The position numbers and the translations under genes are program-made. Positions 8,306-17,429 of a DNA stretch of 64,000 nt are shown piece after piece. The stretch spans positions 172,557 to 236,556 of the forward strand of contig NZ_SLVM01000001.1 in the NCBI RefSeq assembly GCF_004339675.1, written 5' to 3'. Under the pieces are notes generated by a model. It was not told where the DNA came from. It did no database searches and saw nothing but the letters and a program-made list of their open reading frames with translations. Each line of letters starts with the position of its first letter. Positions within the stretch are counted from its first letter, which is position 1. The DNA is from Rhodovulum steppense. Its GTDB lineage: Bacteria; Pseudomonadota; Alphaproteobacteria; Rhodobacterales; Rhodobacteraceae.

Positions 8306-10108
8306 ATGATTCGCAAGACAATCGCCCTGGGACTTGGCGTGACCGCGCTCACCCCCCTTGCCGCATATGCGCAGCAAAGCCTGCTGCTGGACGAGATCAC
8401 GGCCACCGCAAGCCTCGTGCCGATCGAGATCAACCGCACCGGCACCACCGTCGAGACGCTGGACGCCGCCGACATCGCCCAGGGCGGGCTGAGCATCGGA
8501 CAGACCCTGGCGCTGTTGCCCGGCGTGTCGATCACCACGAATGGCGGGTTGGGGGCCACCTCGACCCTGCGGCTGCGGGGTCTTGGGGGCAGCTATATCG
8601 GCGTGCGTATCGACGGTATCGACATGACCGACCCCTCCAGCACCCAGACCGCGTTCAATTTCGGCACGCTGACCGCCGGGATGCCCGACCGGATCGAGGT
8701 GCTGAAGGGGACGCAATCGGCGCTTTATGGCTCGAATGCCGTTGCCGGTGTGGTCGACATCACCACATGGCGGCCCGATGCGCCGGGCTTCTCGGGGCGG
8801 GCCAATGTCGAGGCGGGCAGCTTCGACACCCGGGCCGCCACGGTCAATCTGGGTCAGAAAGGCGAACGCGGCGAAGTCGCGCTGACCTTCTCGCGGCTGA
8901 CTTCCGAAGGCTTTTCGGCGCGTACCTCGGATACCGAGAAGGACGGCTTCGACCAGACGCAGATGGTGCTGTTTGCCGCCTATGACCTGACGGACGACCT
9001 TCGCATCGGCTTTTCGGCACTCTATTCCGATGGCACTTCGGAATTCGATCGGTCGACCGCCGATCCCAGCGGCGAGATCGACCAGACCCGCCGCGGCTTG
9101 CGCAGCTTTGCCGAGTTTGCGACGGGTGCGATCGAGCACGAGATCGCGCTGTCCTGGGTCGAGACCGAGCGCTTCGATGCGGGCGGTTTTACCCAGCGTT
9201 TCGTCGGCGAGCGCACCCGGCTGGACTATCTCGGCCGCGTGGACCTGAGCACCGATCTTACGCTGGCCTTCGGTGCGGACTGGACCGAGGAAAAGGCCAC
9301 GCTGGACGGCGTGCGCTACGACGCCGACAGCGCTGCCGCGTTCGGCGAACTGCAATATGCCGTCTCGCCCGCGCTCGACGTGGCGCTGTCGCTGCGCCAT
9401 GACAGCTATTCCGATTTCGACGACCAGTTGTCGGGCCGCGCCGCGCTGGCCTGGCGGATGCGGGATGACGTGATCCTGCGGGCGGTGGTCGGCACCGGCT
9501 ACCGGGCGCCCTCGCTCTACGAACGCTTCGGTCCCTTCGGCAGCGCCACGCTGGAGCCCGAGAAAAGCCGCAGCGCCGAAATCGGGATCGAGAAACGCTA
9601 TGGGACGGACAGCTTTGCCAAGGCCACGGTTTTCCATACGGAAATCGACAACCTGATCGACTTCGATTCCGGCACGAGCACCTATAACCAGGTGCCCGGC
9701 ACCACCACCAGCAAGGGGATCGAACTGTCGGGCCGCTACGCGCTTAGCGACCGCGTCGCAATGTTCGGTGCCTACACCTATACCGACGCCGCCAACCCGG
9801 CAGGGCGCATGGTCCGGGTGCCGCGCCATGACCTGAGCCTCGGCGTCGAGGCCGGGCTGACCGACCGGCTGGACGCCCAGATCGGGATTCAGGCCGTGGC
9901 CGACCGGACCGATACCAATGACTGGCCCAACCCGCCCTCGGGCATTGCGGATTACACGCTGGTCAATCTGGGCCTGTCCTATGCGGTGAACGACAGGGCC
10001 ACAGCCTATCTGCGCGTCGAGAACCTGTTCGACGAAAGCTACGAACCGGTGCGCGGCTACAATGGCGCCGGGCGCTCTGTCTTCGTTGGCCTGCGTGCGT
10101 CCTTCTAG
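8306..10108 (+). CDS. btuB: TonB-dependent cobalamin receptor (BtuB-like)
   Basis: About 600 residues from ATG 8306. A signal peptide ends near AAYAQQ. It is followed by a plug domain (STLRLRGLGG, VLKGTQSALYGSNAVAGVVDI) and a beta-barrel ending in the aromatic LRASF typical of outer-membrane proteins. It imports cobalamin across the outer membrane using TonB energy. The cobalamin riboswitch upstream and the BtuF-like gene downstream make B12 the likely substrate rather than an iron chelate. An ATG-like start at 8246 is possible but gives no signal peptide at the N-terminus. Confidence 0.92.
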   Translation: MIRKTIALGLGVTALTPLAAYAQQSLLLDEITATASLVPIEINRTGTTVETLDAADIAQGGLSIGQTLALLPGVSITTNGGLGATSTLRLRGLGGSYIGVRIDGIDMTDPSSTQTAFNFGTLTAGMPDRIEVLKGTQSALYGSNAVAGVVDITTWRPDAPGFSGRANVEAGSFDTRAATVNLGQKGERGEVALTFSRLTSEGFSARTSDTEKDGFDQTQMVLFAAYDLTDDLRIGFSALYSDGTSEFDRSTADPSGEIDQTRRGLRSFAEFATGAIEHEIALSWVETERFDAGGFTQRFVGERTRLDYLGRVDLSTDLTLAFGADWTEEKATLDGVRYDADSAAAFGELQYAVSPALDVALSLRHDSYSDFDDQLSGRAALAWRMRDDVILRAVVGTGYRAPSLYERFGPFGSATLEPEKSRSAEIGIEKRYGTDSFAKATVFHTEIDNLIDFDSGTSTYNQVPGTTTSKGIELSGRYALSDRVAMFGAYTYTDAANPAGRMVRVPRHDLSLGVEAGLTDRLDAQIGIQAVADRTDTNDWPNPPSGIADYTLVNLGLSYAVNDRATAYLRVENLFDESYEPVRGYNGAGRSVFVGLRASF

Positions 10109-10925
10109 GCTGATCCCCCTCGCCGCCGCCCTGGTTCTTGCCGGGGCGGCAGCACTGGCCGAGGCGCCGCGGCGCGTGGTCTCGATCAACCTGTGCACGG
10201 ACCAGTTGGCGATGCTGATCGCGCAACCCGGCCAACTCGTCTCGGTCAGCAGGCTGGCGGCAGACCCACGGTCCTCGGCCATGGCCGAAGCGGCGCGCGC
10301 CTATCCGGCCAATCGCGGCGGTGCCGAGGAGATCCTGCTGCTGCGCCCCGACCTGGTGCTGGCGGGGCGGTTTTCCGACCCGGCCACGGTCTCGATGCTG
10401 CGCCGTCTGGGCATCGCGGTCGAGCAGTTCGAGATCACCCGCCGGATCGACGAGATCCCCGGCCAGATCCTCCAGGCCGGGCGGCTTCTGGGCCACGAGG
10501 ACCGCGCCGAAGCCCTGATCGCGGAATTCGAGGCACGCCGCGCGGCCCTTGCCCCGGCGCCGGGGTCGCGGCCCGTCGCGGCGATCTTTCATCCCAACGG
10601 CTTCACCCAGGGCGCGGACACGCTGTCCGACGATATTCTTGCCCATGCGGGCTTCGACAATCTTGCAGCACGGCTGGGTCGCAGGGGGGGCGGTCGGCTG
10701 TCGCTCGAGGATCTGGTGATGGCCGATCCCGACCTGCTGATCGTCGCGCGCCCCTACCCCGCCACCTCGCGCGCCGAGGAGGTCGTCGCCCATCCCGCTC
10801 TGCATGCGACCGGAGCCGCCCTTCACCCCGAATTCACCGGCCCCGACTGGACCTGCGGCACGCCGCTGGTGCTTGATGCCGTCGCGCGCCTGGCCGAACG
10901 CCGCCGCGCCCTTGCCGGAGAGTGA
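10095..10925 (+). CDS. btuF: Periplasmic cobalamin-binding protein (BtuF-like)
   Basis: A class III (BtuF/FhuD-type) solute-binding protein of about 276 residues. The GTG at 10095 gives an ideal signal peptide (IPLAAALVLAGAAALAEA) and overlaps the receptor gene by 14 bases; an ATG at 10062 would add 11 residues. The mature start RRVVSINLCTDQLAML and LLLRPDLVLAG are family hallmarks. It would capture B12 delivered by the receptor and pass it to a BtuCD-type transporter, which is not present in this window, so the inner-membrane part must lie elsewhere. Confidence 0.85.
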   Translation: MRPSRLIPLAAALVLAGAAALAEAPRRVVSINLCTDQLAMLIAQPGQLVSVSRLAADPRSSAMAEAARAYPANRGGAEEILLLRPDLVLAGRFSDPATVSMLRRLGIAVEQFEITRRIDEIPGQILQAGRLLGHEDRAEALIAEFEARRAALAPAPGSRPVAAIFHPNGFTQGADTLSDDILAHAGFDNLAARLGRRGGGRLSLEDLVMADPDLLIVARPYPATSRAEEVVAHPALHATGAALHPEFTGPDWTCGTPLVLDAVARLAERRRALAGE

Positions 10926-11009
10926 GATGCCACCGCTGTCTTCTTCTTGGCCCAAATACCCCCTTGCAACGCCTGCCACGCCGACCGCCGCCAGGGAAAG
11001 GGCGCGCCC

Positions 11010-12485
11010 GTGACCCGCGCGCTGATGATCCAGGGAACGGGTTCGAATGTGGGCAAGTCGATCCTTGTCGCCGGGCTCTGCCGTGCGGCGCGCGCGCGCG
11101 GGCTGTCGGTCGCGCCCTTCAAGCCGCAGAACATGTCGAACAATGCCGCCGTCACCGCCGATGGCGGCGAGATCGGCCGGGCGCAGGCCTTGCAGGCGCT
11201 CGCCGCCGGGCGCGATCCGGTAGCCGACATGAACCCCGTCCTGATCAAGCCCGAAACCGACCGGGCCGCGCAGATCGTCGTCCAGGGCCGGGCCCGCGGC
11301 GCCTGGCGGGCCGCGGATTTCGCGGGCGAGCGGCCGGGGCTGATGGGCGCGGTTCTCGACAGCTTTCACCGGCTTGCGGCCAGCGCCGATCTGATCCTGG
11401 TCGAGGGCGCGGGCAGCCCGGCCGAGGTGAACCTGCGCCGGGGCGACATCGCCAACATGGGCTTTGCCCGTGCCGCGGGCGTGCCGGTGGTGCTGGTCGG
11501 CGATATCGACAGGGGCGGCGTGATCGCCCAGATCGTCGGCACGCAGGCGGTGCTGGACCCGGCGGATGCCGCGATGATCCGGGGCTTTGCGGTCAACAAG
11601 TTCCGCGGCGATCCGCGGCTGTTCGAGGACGGCTATGCGGCGATCGAGCGGGCAACCGGCTGGCGCGGCTTCGGCCTTGTGCCGTGGTTTGCGCTGGCCC
11701 ATCGCCTGCCCGCCGAGGATGCGGTCGATCTGGGTGCGCCCGCGGGCGACGGGACATTCCACGTCGCCTGCCCGATGCTGTCGCGGATCGCGAATTTCGA
11801 CGATCTGGACCCGCTGAAGCTGGAGCCTTCGATCCGGCTGAGCATGATCCCGCCGGGCTGCCCCTTGCCCGGCGATGCCGACCTGGTGATCCTGCCGGGC
11901 ACGAAATCGACCCGCGGCGATCTGGAATTCCTGCGCATGCAGGGCTGGGATATCGACCTGATGGCCCATGTCCGGCGCGGCGGGCGGGTGCTGGGGCTGT
12001 GCGGCGGATACCAGATGCTGGGGCGGCGGATTCTTGACCCCGAGGGGCGCGAGGGCCCGGCGGGCGAAACCGCGGGGCTGGGCCTTCTGGATGTCGAGAC
12101 GGCGATGGCGGCGGACAAGACGCTGACCCGCGTGGCCGCCACCCATGACGCGACCGGCGCGCCGCTGGAGGGCTACGAGATCCATATCGGCCGCACCGAG
12201 GGGCCCGACCGCGCCCGCCCCTTTGCCCGGATCGAGGGTCGGCCCGAGGGCGCGGTCTCGCCCGATGGGCGGATCGTGGGCACCTATCTGCACGGGCTGT
12301 TCGCCGAAGACGGGTTCCGCCGCGCCTGGCTTTACGCGCTGGGGCTGGCGCCCGGCCCGCTGTCCCATGGCGCGGCCGTCGAGGCGGCGCTGGACGCGCT
12401 GGCCGAGCATCTGGAACGGCATCTCGACATTGAGGCGCTTTTCTCCATCGCGGGTCTCATCCGCCGCGACGAGCCTCCCGGATAG
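11010..12485 (+). CDS. cobQ: Cobyric acid synthase
   Basis: About 491 residues from GTG 11010. The N-terminal ATP-binding domain has [15 protein letters not shown], followed by [11 protein letters not shown] and [12 protein letters not shown]. The C-terminal class I amidotransferase-like domain has the nucleophile Cys in [10 protein letters not shown] and the catalytic His in GTYLHGLF. It amidates four carboxyls of adenosylcobyrinic a,c-diamide with glutamine and ATP to make adenosylcobyric acid. The position behind the B12 uptake genes suggests riboswitch control may extend to it. An upstream ATG at 10947 is in frame but the extension is not conserved-looking. Confidence 0.95.
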   Translation: MTRALMIQGTGSNVGKSILVAGLCRAARARGLSVAPFKPQNMSNNAAVTADGGEIGRAQALQALAAGRDPVADMNPVLIKPETDRAAQIVVQGRARGAWRAADFAGERPGLMGAVLDSFHRLAASADLILVEGAGSPAEVNLRRGDIANMGFARAAGVPVVLVGDIDRGGVIAQIVGTQAVLDPADAAMIRGFAVNKFRGDPRLFEDGYAAIERATGWRGFGLVPWFALAHRLPAEDAVDLGAPAGDGTFHVACPMLSRIANFDDLDPLKLEPSIRLSMIPPGCPLPGDADLVILPGTKSTRGDLEFLRMQGWDIDLMAHVRRGGRVLGLCGGYQMLGRRILDPEGREGPAGETAGLGLLDVETAMAADKTLTRVAATHDATGAPLEGYEIHIGRTEGPDRARPFARIEGRPEGAVSPDGRIVGTYLHGLFAEDGFRRAWLYALGLAPGPLSHGAAVEAALDALAEHLERHLDIEALFSIAGLIRRDEPPG

Positions 12486-12726
12486 GGGTCGACGGCGGCT
12501 CGGCGATATCGACACAACCCAGCCTTCCCCCGGTGCGCCGAGGATCGACCAGCACGCCCGATGCGCCACTCGCCCAAGCGGCCAAGTCGTTGACCGGGCG
12601 GGTCCGCGGTTGGACCGCACCACAGCGCCGATTCGCCGCTTGCGGCACAGCGCGGGCGCGGCATAGCATGCCCCCGATCCACGCGGGCTTAACGGCCCCG
12701 CACATAAGAATGACGGGGAGAGGAAG

Positions 12727-13869
12727 ATGAACCTGAAGGCAACGCTTGTGGCGGCGGCGGCCGCGTCGCTGGGGATTGGCGGGGCCGCGCTGGCCGATCC
12801 GGTCAAGGTCGGCATGATCACCACGCTGTCGGGCGGCGGCGCGAGCCTGGGGATCGACACGCGCGACGGCTTCATGCTGGCGGTGAACCGGGCGGGCAAT
12901 CCCGATCTGAGCGTGGTGATCGAGGACGACCAGCAGAAGCCCGACATCGCGGTGCAGATCGCCGACAAGATGATCCAGTCCGACAAGGTCGACGTGCTGA
13001 CCGGCATCGTCTGGTCGAACCTCGCCATGGCGGTGGTGCCGGCCGCGACCGCGCAGGGCAAGGTCTACCTTTCGACCAATGCCGCGCCCTCGCAACTGGC
13101 GGGCAAGGGCTGCCACCCGAGCTACTTCTCGGTCAGCTACCAGAACGACAACCTGCACGAGGCCGCAGGCGCCTATGCCGCGCGCGCCGGGATCACCAGG
13201 GCGTTCATCATGGCGCCCAACTACCCCGCGGGGCAGGATTCGCTGGCCGGGTTCAAGCGGTTCTACCAGGGCGAGGTGGTGGCCGAGGTCTATACCCAGC
13301 TTGGCCAGACCGATTACGCGGGCGAGATCGCGCAGATCCGCGCCTCGGGTGCCGATGGCGTGTTCATCTTCCTGCCCGGCGGCATGGGGATTTCCTTCGT
13401 CAAGCAATATGCCGATTCCGGTGTGGGGCTGAAACTGATCGGCCCCGCCTTCAGCTTCGACCAGTCGATCATCCAGGCGATGGGCGATGCCGCGCTGGGC
13501 GTTCTGAACGGCGCGAACTGGTCGCCCGACCTGGACAACGAGGCAAATGCGGCCTTCGTTCAGGCGTTCCGGGCGGAATATGGCCGCCTGCCCTCGGTCT
13601 ATGCGGCCTATGGCTATGACACGGCGAACCTGCTTCTGTCGGCGATGGACAAGGCCAGCGTCAGCGACGCCGACGCCTTCCGCGCCGCGCTGCGCGAGGC
13701 CGATTTCGCCTCGGTCCGGGGCAAGTTCTCGTTCAACGCCTCGCAACATCCGGTGCAGGATCTGTTCATGCGCGAGGTGGTGCGCGAGGGCGATATCCTG
13801 ACCAACCGGATCGTGGGTGTCGCGATCGAGGATCGCGGCCACGCCTACGAGGACGAGTGCAAGATGTAA
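12727..13869 (+). CDS. Branched-chain amino-acid-type ABC transporter, substrate-binding protein
   Basis: 380 residues with an N-terminal signal peptide cleaved near GAALADPVKVG. The fold is a type I periplasmic binding protein: VKVGMITTLSGGGASLG, a VVIEDDQQKPD segment and YAAYGYDTANLLL. It belongs to the LivJ/HAAT family and feeds the four genes behind it. The ligand cannot be read from the sequence; aromatic or related carboxylates are as likely as leucine. The start follows a GGGGAGAGGAAG ribosome site. The upstream 240 bases (12486-12726) hold no gene. Confidence 0.9.
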   Translation: MNLKATLVAAAAASLGIGGAALADPVKVGMITTLSGGGASLGIDTRDGFMLAVNRAGNPDLSVVIEDDQQKPDIAVQIADKMIQSDKVDVLTGIVWSNLAMAVVPAATAQGKVYLSTNAAPSQLAGKGCHPSYFSVSYQNDNLHEAAGAYAARAGITRAFIMAPNYPAGQDSLAGFKRFYQGEVVAEVYTQLGQTDYAGEIAQIRASGADGVFIFLPGGMGISFVKQYADSGVGLKLIGPAFSFDQSIIQAMGDAALGVLNGANWSPDLDNEANAAFVQAFRAEYGRLPSVYAAYGYDTANLLLSAMDKASVSDADAFRAALREADFASVRGKFSFNASQHPVQDLFMREVVREGDILTNRIVGVAIEDRGHAYEDECKM

Positions 13870-13918
13870 CCGGCGCGGGCGGGTGCCGCGCGCACCCGCC
13901 CCAGCGAGGGACCGCCCC

Positions 13919-14836
13919 TTGTCCTTGATGCTTCTGATCGAGCAGGCGCTGAACGGCCTGCAATACGGCGTCATGCTGTTCCTGATGGCGGCGGGCCTGA
14001 CGCTGGTCTTCGGCGTCATGGGGCTGATCAACCTTGCCCACGGATCGCTTTACATGATCGGCGCCTTTGCCTGTGCCGCGGTGGCCGCCGCGACGGGCAA
14101 TTTCTGGCTGGGGCTTGCCGCAAGCCTTGCCGCCGCGGCCGCGGCGGGCGCGCTGATGGAACTGACGGTGATCCGGCGGCTTTACGCGCGCGACCATCTG
14201 GACCAGGTGCTGGCGACCTTTGCGCTGATCCTCGTGTTTTCCGAGGGCACACGCTGGGCCTTTGGCTCGTTCCCGCTTTATCTCGACATCCCGCGCGCGC
14301 TGGCGGGCCCGGTCCGGCTGCCCGGCGGGATCGACTATCCGCTGTACCGGCTGGTGCTGATCGGCGTGGGGCTGGCCGTGGCGGCGGGGCTGTTCTGGCT
14401 GATCGGGCGCACGCGGCTGGGCATCCGGATCCGCGCGGGCGAGGCGGATCGCGAGATGATCGGGGCGCTGGGCGTCGACATATCAAGGCTTTACACCATC
14501 GTCTTCGCGTTGGGCGCAGCGCTGGCGGGGCTGGCGGGGGCACTGGTCGGCGCGCTGCAATCGGTGCAGGTGGGCATGGGGGAACCCGTGCTGATCCTGG
14601 CCTTCGTGGTGATCGTGATCGGCGGGATCGGGTCGATCAAGGGGGCGCTGGTGGGTGCGATCCTGGTGGGGATGACCGACACGCTGGGCCGGTTCCTGCT
14701 GCCGATCGCGTTTTCCACCTTCATGGAACGCTCCCAGGCCACCTCGGTCGGGGCGGCGCTGGCGTCGATGCTGATCTACATCCTGATGGCGCTGGTGCTG
14801 GTGGTCCGCCCCGGCGGCCTGTTCGGGCGGGCCTGA
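13919..14836 (+). CDS. livH: ABC transporter permease, LivH family
   Basis: About 305 residues, very hydrophobic, with around eight membrane segments. Family marks include LNGLQYGVMLFLMAAGLTLVFG and GLINLAHGSLYMIGAF at the N-terminus and VIVIGGIGSIKGALVG near the C-terminus. TTG 13919 is chosen because GAGGGA sits 7 bases before it; ATG 13928 would put the site too far away. It forms one half of the inner-membrane pore with LivM. It follows the binding-protein gene after about 50 bases. Confidence 0.92.
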   Translation: MSLMLLIEQALNGLQYGVMLFLMAAGLTLVFGVMGLINLAHGSLYMIGAFACAAVAAATGNFWLGLAASLAAAAAAGALMELTVIRRLYARDHLDQVLATFALILVFSEGTRWAFGSFPLYLDIPRALAGPVRLPGGIDYPLYRLVLIGVGLAVAAGLFWLIGRTRLGIRIRAGEADREMIGALGVDISRLYTIVFALGAALAGLAGALVGALQSVQVGMGEPVLILAFVVIVIGGIGSIKGALVGAILVGMTDTLGRFLLPIAFSTFMERSQATSVGAALASMLIYILMALVLVVRPGGLFGRA

Positions 14837-14837
14837 G

Positions 14838-15821
14838 ATGCGGCGCGAGACGGTTCTCAACGCGGTTCTGGCGCTGGGCCTGCTGGCGGTGCCGCTGGCC
14901 GCACAGGCGATGGGCGAGCCCTTCATCGTGACGCTGGCCACCAAGGTCGCGATCCTTGCGCTGGCGGGCGTGGGGCTGAACATCGCGCTGGGGCTGGGCG
15001 GCATGGTCTCGCTGGGGCATGCGGCGTTCTTCGGGATCGGCGGCTATGCGATGGCGGTACTGGCCGCGCCGGTGCAGGCCTATGAGCCGCTGATGACCTG
15101 GCCGTTCGAGTTGGCGGGCACCAAGTCGATGCCGGTGATCTGGGTGGCGGCGATGGTCGCGGGGGCGCTGGGGGCGCTGGCGATCGGGGCGCTGAGTTTG
15201 CGCACCAGCGGGGTCTATTTCATCATGATCACGCTGGCTTTCGGCCAGATGCTTTACTATTTCGCGATTTCCTGGCCCGCCTATGGCGGCGAGGACGGCA
15301 TCTCGATCTATGTGCGCAACGGCTTTCCGGGGCTGAACACGCTGGACCCGATCCAGTTCTTCGCGCTGTCCTATGGGGTGCTGATGGCGGCCCTGATGGT
15401 GTCGTGGGTGCTGGCGCGGTCGGGCTTCGGGCTGGCGCTGGCGGGGGCGCGGCAGAACCCGGTGCGCAGCGCCGCGCTGGGCATCCGGCCCTATTCGGTC
15501 AAGCTGACGGCGTTTGTCATTTCGGGCGCGATCACGGCGCTGGCAGGCGCGCTGTTCGCCGATCTCAACCGTTTCGTCAGCCCCTCGATGCTGAGCTGGC
15601 AGACCTCGGGCGAGATCATGGTCTTTGTCATCCTGGGCGGTGTGGCGCGGCTGTTCGGGCCGGTGGCGGGGGCGGCGCTGTTTATCCTTCTCGAACATTG
15701 GCTGGGGGGGTTCAGCGAATACTGGAAGCTTTTCCTTGGGCTTGCGCTTCTGGGAATTGTCCTTTTCGCACGCGGCGGGCTGATCGGAACCCTTGCGGGG
15801 CGCGAGGTGGCGCATGACTGA
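14838..15821 (+). CDS. livM: ABC transporter permease, LivM family
   Basis: 327 residues with multiple membrane helices. Marks include GVGLNIALGLGGMVSLGHAA, LRTSGVYFIMITLAFGQM and FVILGGVARLFGPVAG. It pairs with LivH. The ATG lies one base after the livH stop, and the gene overlaps livG by 8 bases, so the genes are translationally linked. Confidence 0.92.
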   Translation: MRRETVLNAVLALGLLAVPLAAQAMGEPFIVTLATKVAILALAGVGLNIALGLGGMVSLGHAAFFGIGGYAMAVLAAPVQAYEPLMTWPFELAGTKSMPVIWVAAMVAGALGALAIGALSLRTSGVYFIMITLAFGQMLYYFAISWPAYGGEDGISIYVRNGFPGLNTLDPIQFFALSYGVLMAALMVSWVLARSGFGLALAGARQNPVRSAALGIRPYSVKLTAFVISGAITALAGALFADLNRFVSPSMLSWQTSGEIMVFVILGGVARLFGPVAGAALFILLEHWLGGFSEYWKLFLGLALLGIVLFARGGLIGTLAGREVAHD

Positions 15822-16569
15822 GCCGGTGCTGGAGGTGCGCGACCTGCACCGCGCCTTCGGTGCGTTGAAGGCCACGGATGGCGTGTCGCTGACCTTGCGG
15901 CGATCCGAGATCCACGCGCTGATCGGGCCGAACGGGGCGGGCAAGTCCACGTTGATCGGGCTGATCGCGGGCAATCTGAAACCGGATGCCGGGCAGGTTG
16001 TCCTGAACGGGCGCGACGTGACGCAGGCGGATGTGGCCGCCCGCGCCCGGGCCGGGCTGGCGCGCAGCTTTCAGGTTTCGGCGGTGGCGGCCGAACTGAC
16101 GGTGTTGCAGAACGTGGTGCTGGCGGTGCAGGGCGCGCGGGGGCAGAGCTTCCGGTTCTTCCGCCCGGCGCTGGCCAATACGGGGCTGCGCGCGGCGGCC
16201 GAGGCGCATATCGCCCGCGCGGGCCTGTCCGGGCGGCGGGCGATACCCGCGGGCGATCTGGCGCATGGCGAAAGGCGGCGGCTGGAACTGGCGATGGCGC
16301 TGGCGCTGGCGCCGCGCGCCTTTGTCCTGGATGAACCGATGGCGGGCATGGGACCCGATGGCGCGCGCGAGATGACCGCGCTGCTGGACGATCTGCGCCA
16401 CGAGGCGCCGATCCTGCTGGTCGAGCATGACATGGACGCGGTCTTTGCGCTGGCCGACCGGGTCAGCGTGCTGGTTTCGGGCCGGATCATCGCCAGCGGC
16501 ACGGTGGCCGAGATCCGCGCCGATCCGGAAGTGCAGCGCGCCTATCTGGGCGAGGAGCGGCTGGAATGA
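15814..16569 (+). CDS. livG: ABC transporter ATP-binding protein, LivG family
   Basis: 251 residues. Walker A is GPNGAGKSTL. Walker B is RAFVLDEPMAGMGPDG. The signature region is unusual: HGERRRLELAMALAL, lacking the full LSGGQ, as is common in LivG proteins. A switch His is present in LLVEHDMDAVF. ATG 15814 is preferred over the earlier ATG at 15793 because it starts where family alignments do and follows a GAGGTGG site. It energises transport with LivF. Confidence 0.92.
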   Translation: MTEPVLEVRDLHRAFGALKATDGVSLTLRRSEIHALIGPNGAGKSTLIGLIAGNLKPDAGQVVLNGRDVTQADVAARARAGLARSFQVSAVAAELTVLQNVVLAVQGARGQSFRFFRPALANTGLRAAAEAHIARAGLSGRRAIPAGDLAHGERRRLELAMALALAPRAFVLDEPMAGMGPDGAREMTALLDDLRHEAPILLVEHDMDAVFALADRVSVLVSGRIIASGTVAEIRADPEVQRAYLGEERLE

Positions 16570-17258
16570 GCGCGCTGTTGCAGATGCGCGGCGTCACCGC
16601 CTTCTACGGCCATTCGCAGGCGCTGTTCGGCGTCGATCTCGACATGGCCGAGGGCGAGGTCGTGGCGCTGATGGGGCGCAACGGCATGGGCAAGACCACG
16701 ACGATCCGCACGCTGACCCGGCTGATGCCGCATCGCGAGGGTTCGATCCGCTTTGCCGGGCAGCCGCTTGAGGGGATGGCGCCGCATCGCGCGGCGCGGC
16801 TGGGCCTTGGGCTGGTGCCGGAGGGTCGGCGGGCCTTTCGCGGGTTGAGCGTGACCGAGAACCTGATCGCCGCCGCGCGCCCCGGCCATTGGGATCTGGC
16901 GCGGGTCCATGCGCTGTTCCCGCGGCTGGCCGAGCGGGCCGGGCAGGATGCGGGTTCGCTGTCGGGGGGCGAACAGCAGATGCTGGTGATCGGCCGCGCG
17001 CTGATGACGAACCCGCGGCTTCTGATCCTTGATGAGGCGACCGAGGGGCTGGCGCCGCTGATCCGGGCCGAGATCTGGGCCGCGATCCGGGCGCTCAGGT
17101 CCGAAACGGGGCTGTCGATCCTTGTCGTGGACAAGTCGTTGAAGGAACTGGTCCAGATCGCCGACCGCGCGGTGATCCTGGAAAAGGGCCGCAATGTCTG
17201 GACCGGGGAAATGGCCGGGATGACGCAGGCGCTGGCCGACCGCTATCTGGGCGTCTGA
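16566..17258 (+). CDS. livF: ABC transporter ATP-binding protein, LivF family
   Basis: 230 residues overlapping livG by four bases. Walker A is GRNGMGKTTT, the signature LSGGEQQML is intact, and Walker B is LLILDEATEGLAP. In place of the common His the switch reads LVVDKSLKEL; Lys at this place is seen in some LivF-type proteins. It completes a five-gene transporter operon. The operon ends here, with convergent cyd genes beyond. Confidence 0.92.
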   Translation: MSALLQMRGVTAFYGHSQALFGVDLDMAEGEVVALMGRNGMGKTTTIRTLTRLMPHREGSIRFAGQPLEGMAPHRAARLGLGLVPEGRRAFRGLSVTENLIAAARPGHWDLARVHALFPRLAERAGQDAGSLSGGEQQMLVIGRALMTNPRLLILDEATEGLAPLIRAEIWAAIRALRSETGLSILVVDKSLKELVQIADRAVILEKGRNVWTGEMAGMTQALADRYLGV

Positions 17259-17294
17259 CGCCGAGGCGAGGGATACCCCCGCCCCGGCGATCTC

Positions 17295-17414
17295 TCAGGC
17301 GTCGTCGGCCTCATCCATGAGGACGCTGTCGGTGTGCAACTCCAGCCAGATCGCGTTCACCACGGCGAAAAGCGCGGCGAGCGGCAGGCCAAGCATCCAG
17401 GCGAAATACCACAT
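17295..17414 (-). CDS. cydX: Cytochrome bd oxidase small subunit CydX
   Basis: A 39-residue protein starting MWYFAWMLGLPLA with one membrane helix, followed by IWLEL and an acidic tail. This matches the CydX/YbgT family, a small subunit that stabilises cytochrome bd. An AGGAG site precedes the ATG at 17414, which is 15 bases after the cydB stop. Confidence 0.88.
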   Translation of the reverse strand: MWYFAWMLGLPLAALFAVVNAIWLELHTDSVLMDEADDA

Positions 17415-17429
17415 CTTGGGGCTCCTTTC

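Noticed and set aside
10927..11013. Small open frame between btuF and cobQ
   Set aside because: 28 codons, no ribosome site, lies on the clade-type intergenic motif.
9963..13061. A minus-strand frame of over 1000 codons opposite btuF and cobQ
   Set aside because: Antisense of real genes; no motif.
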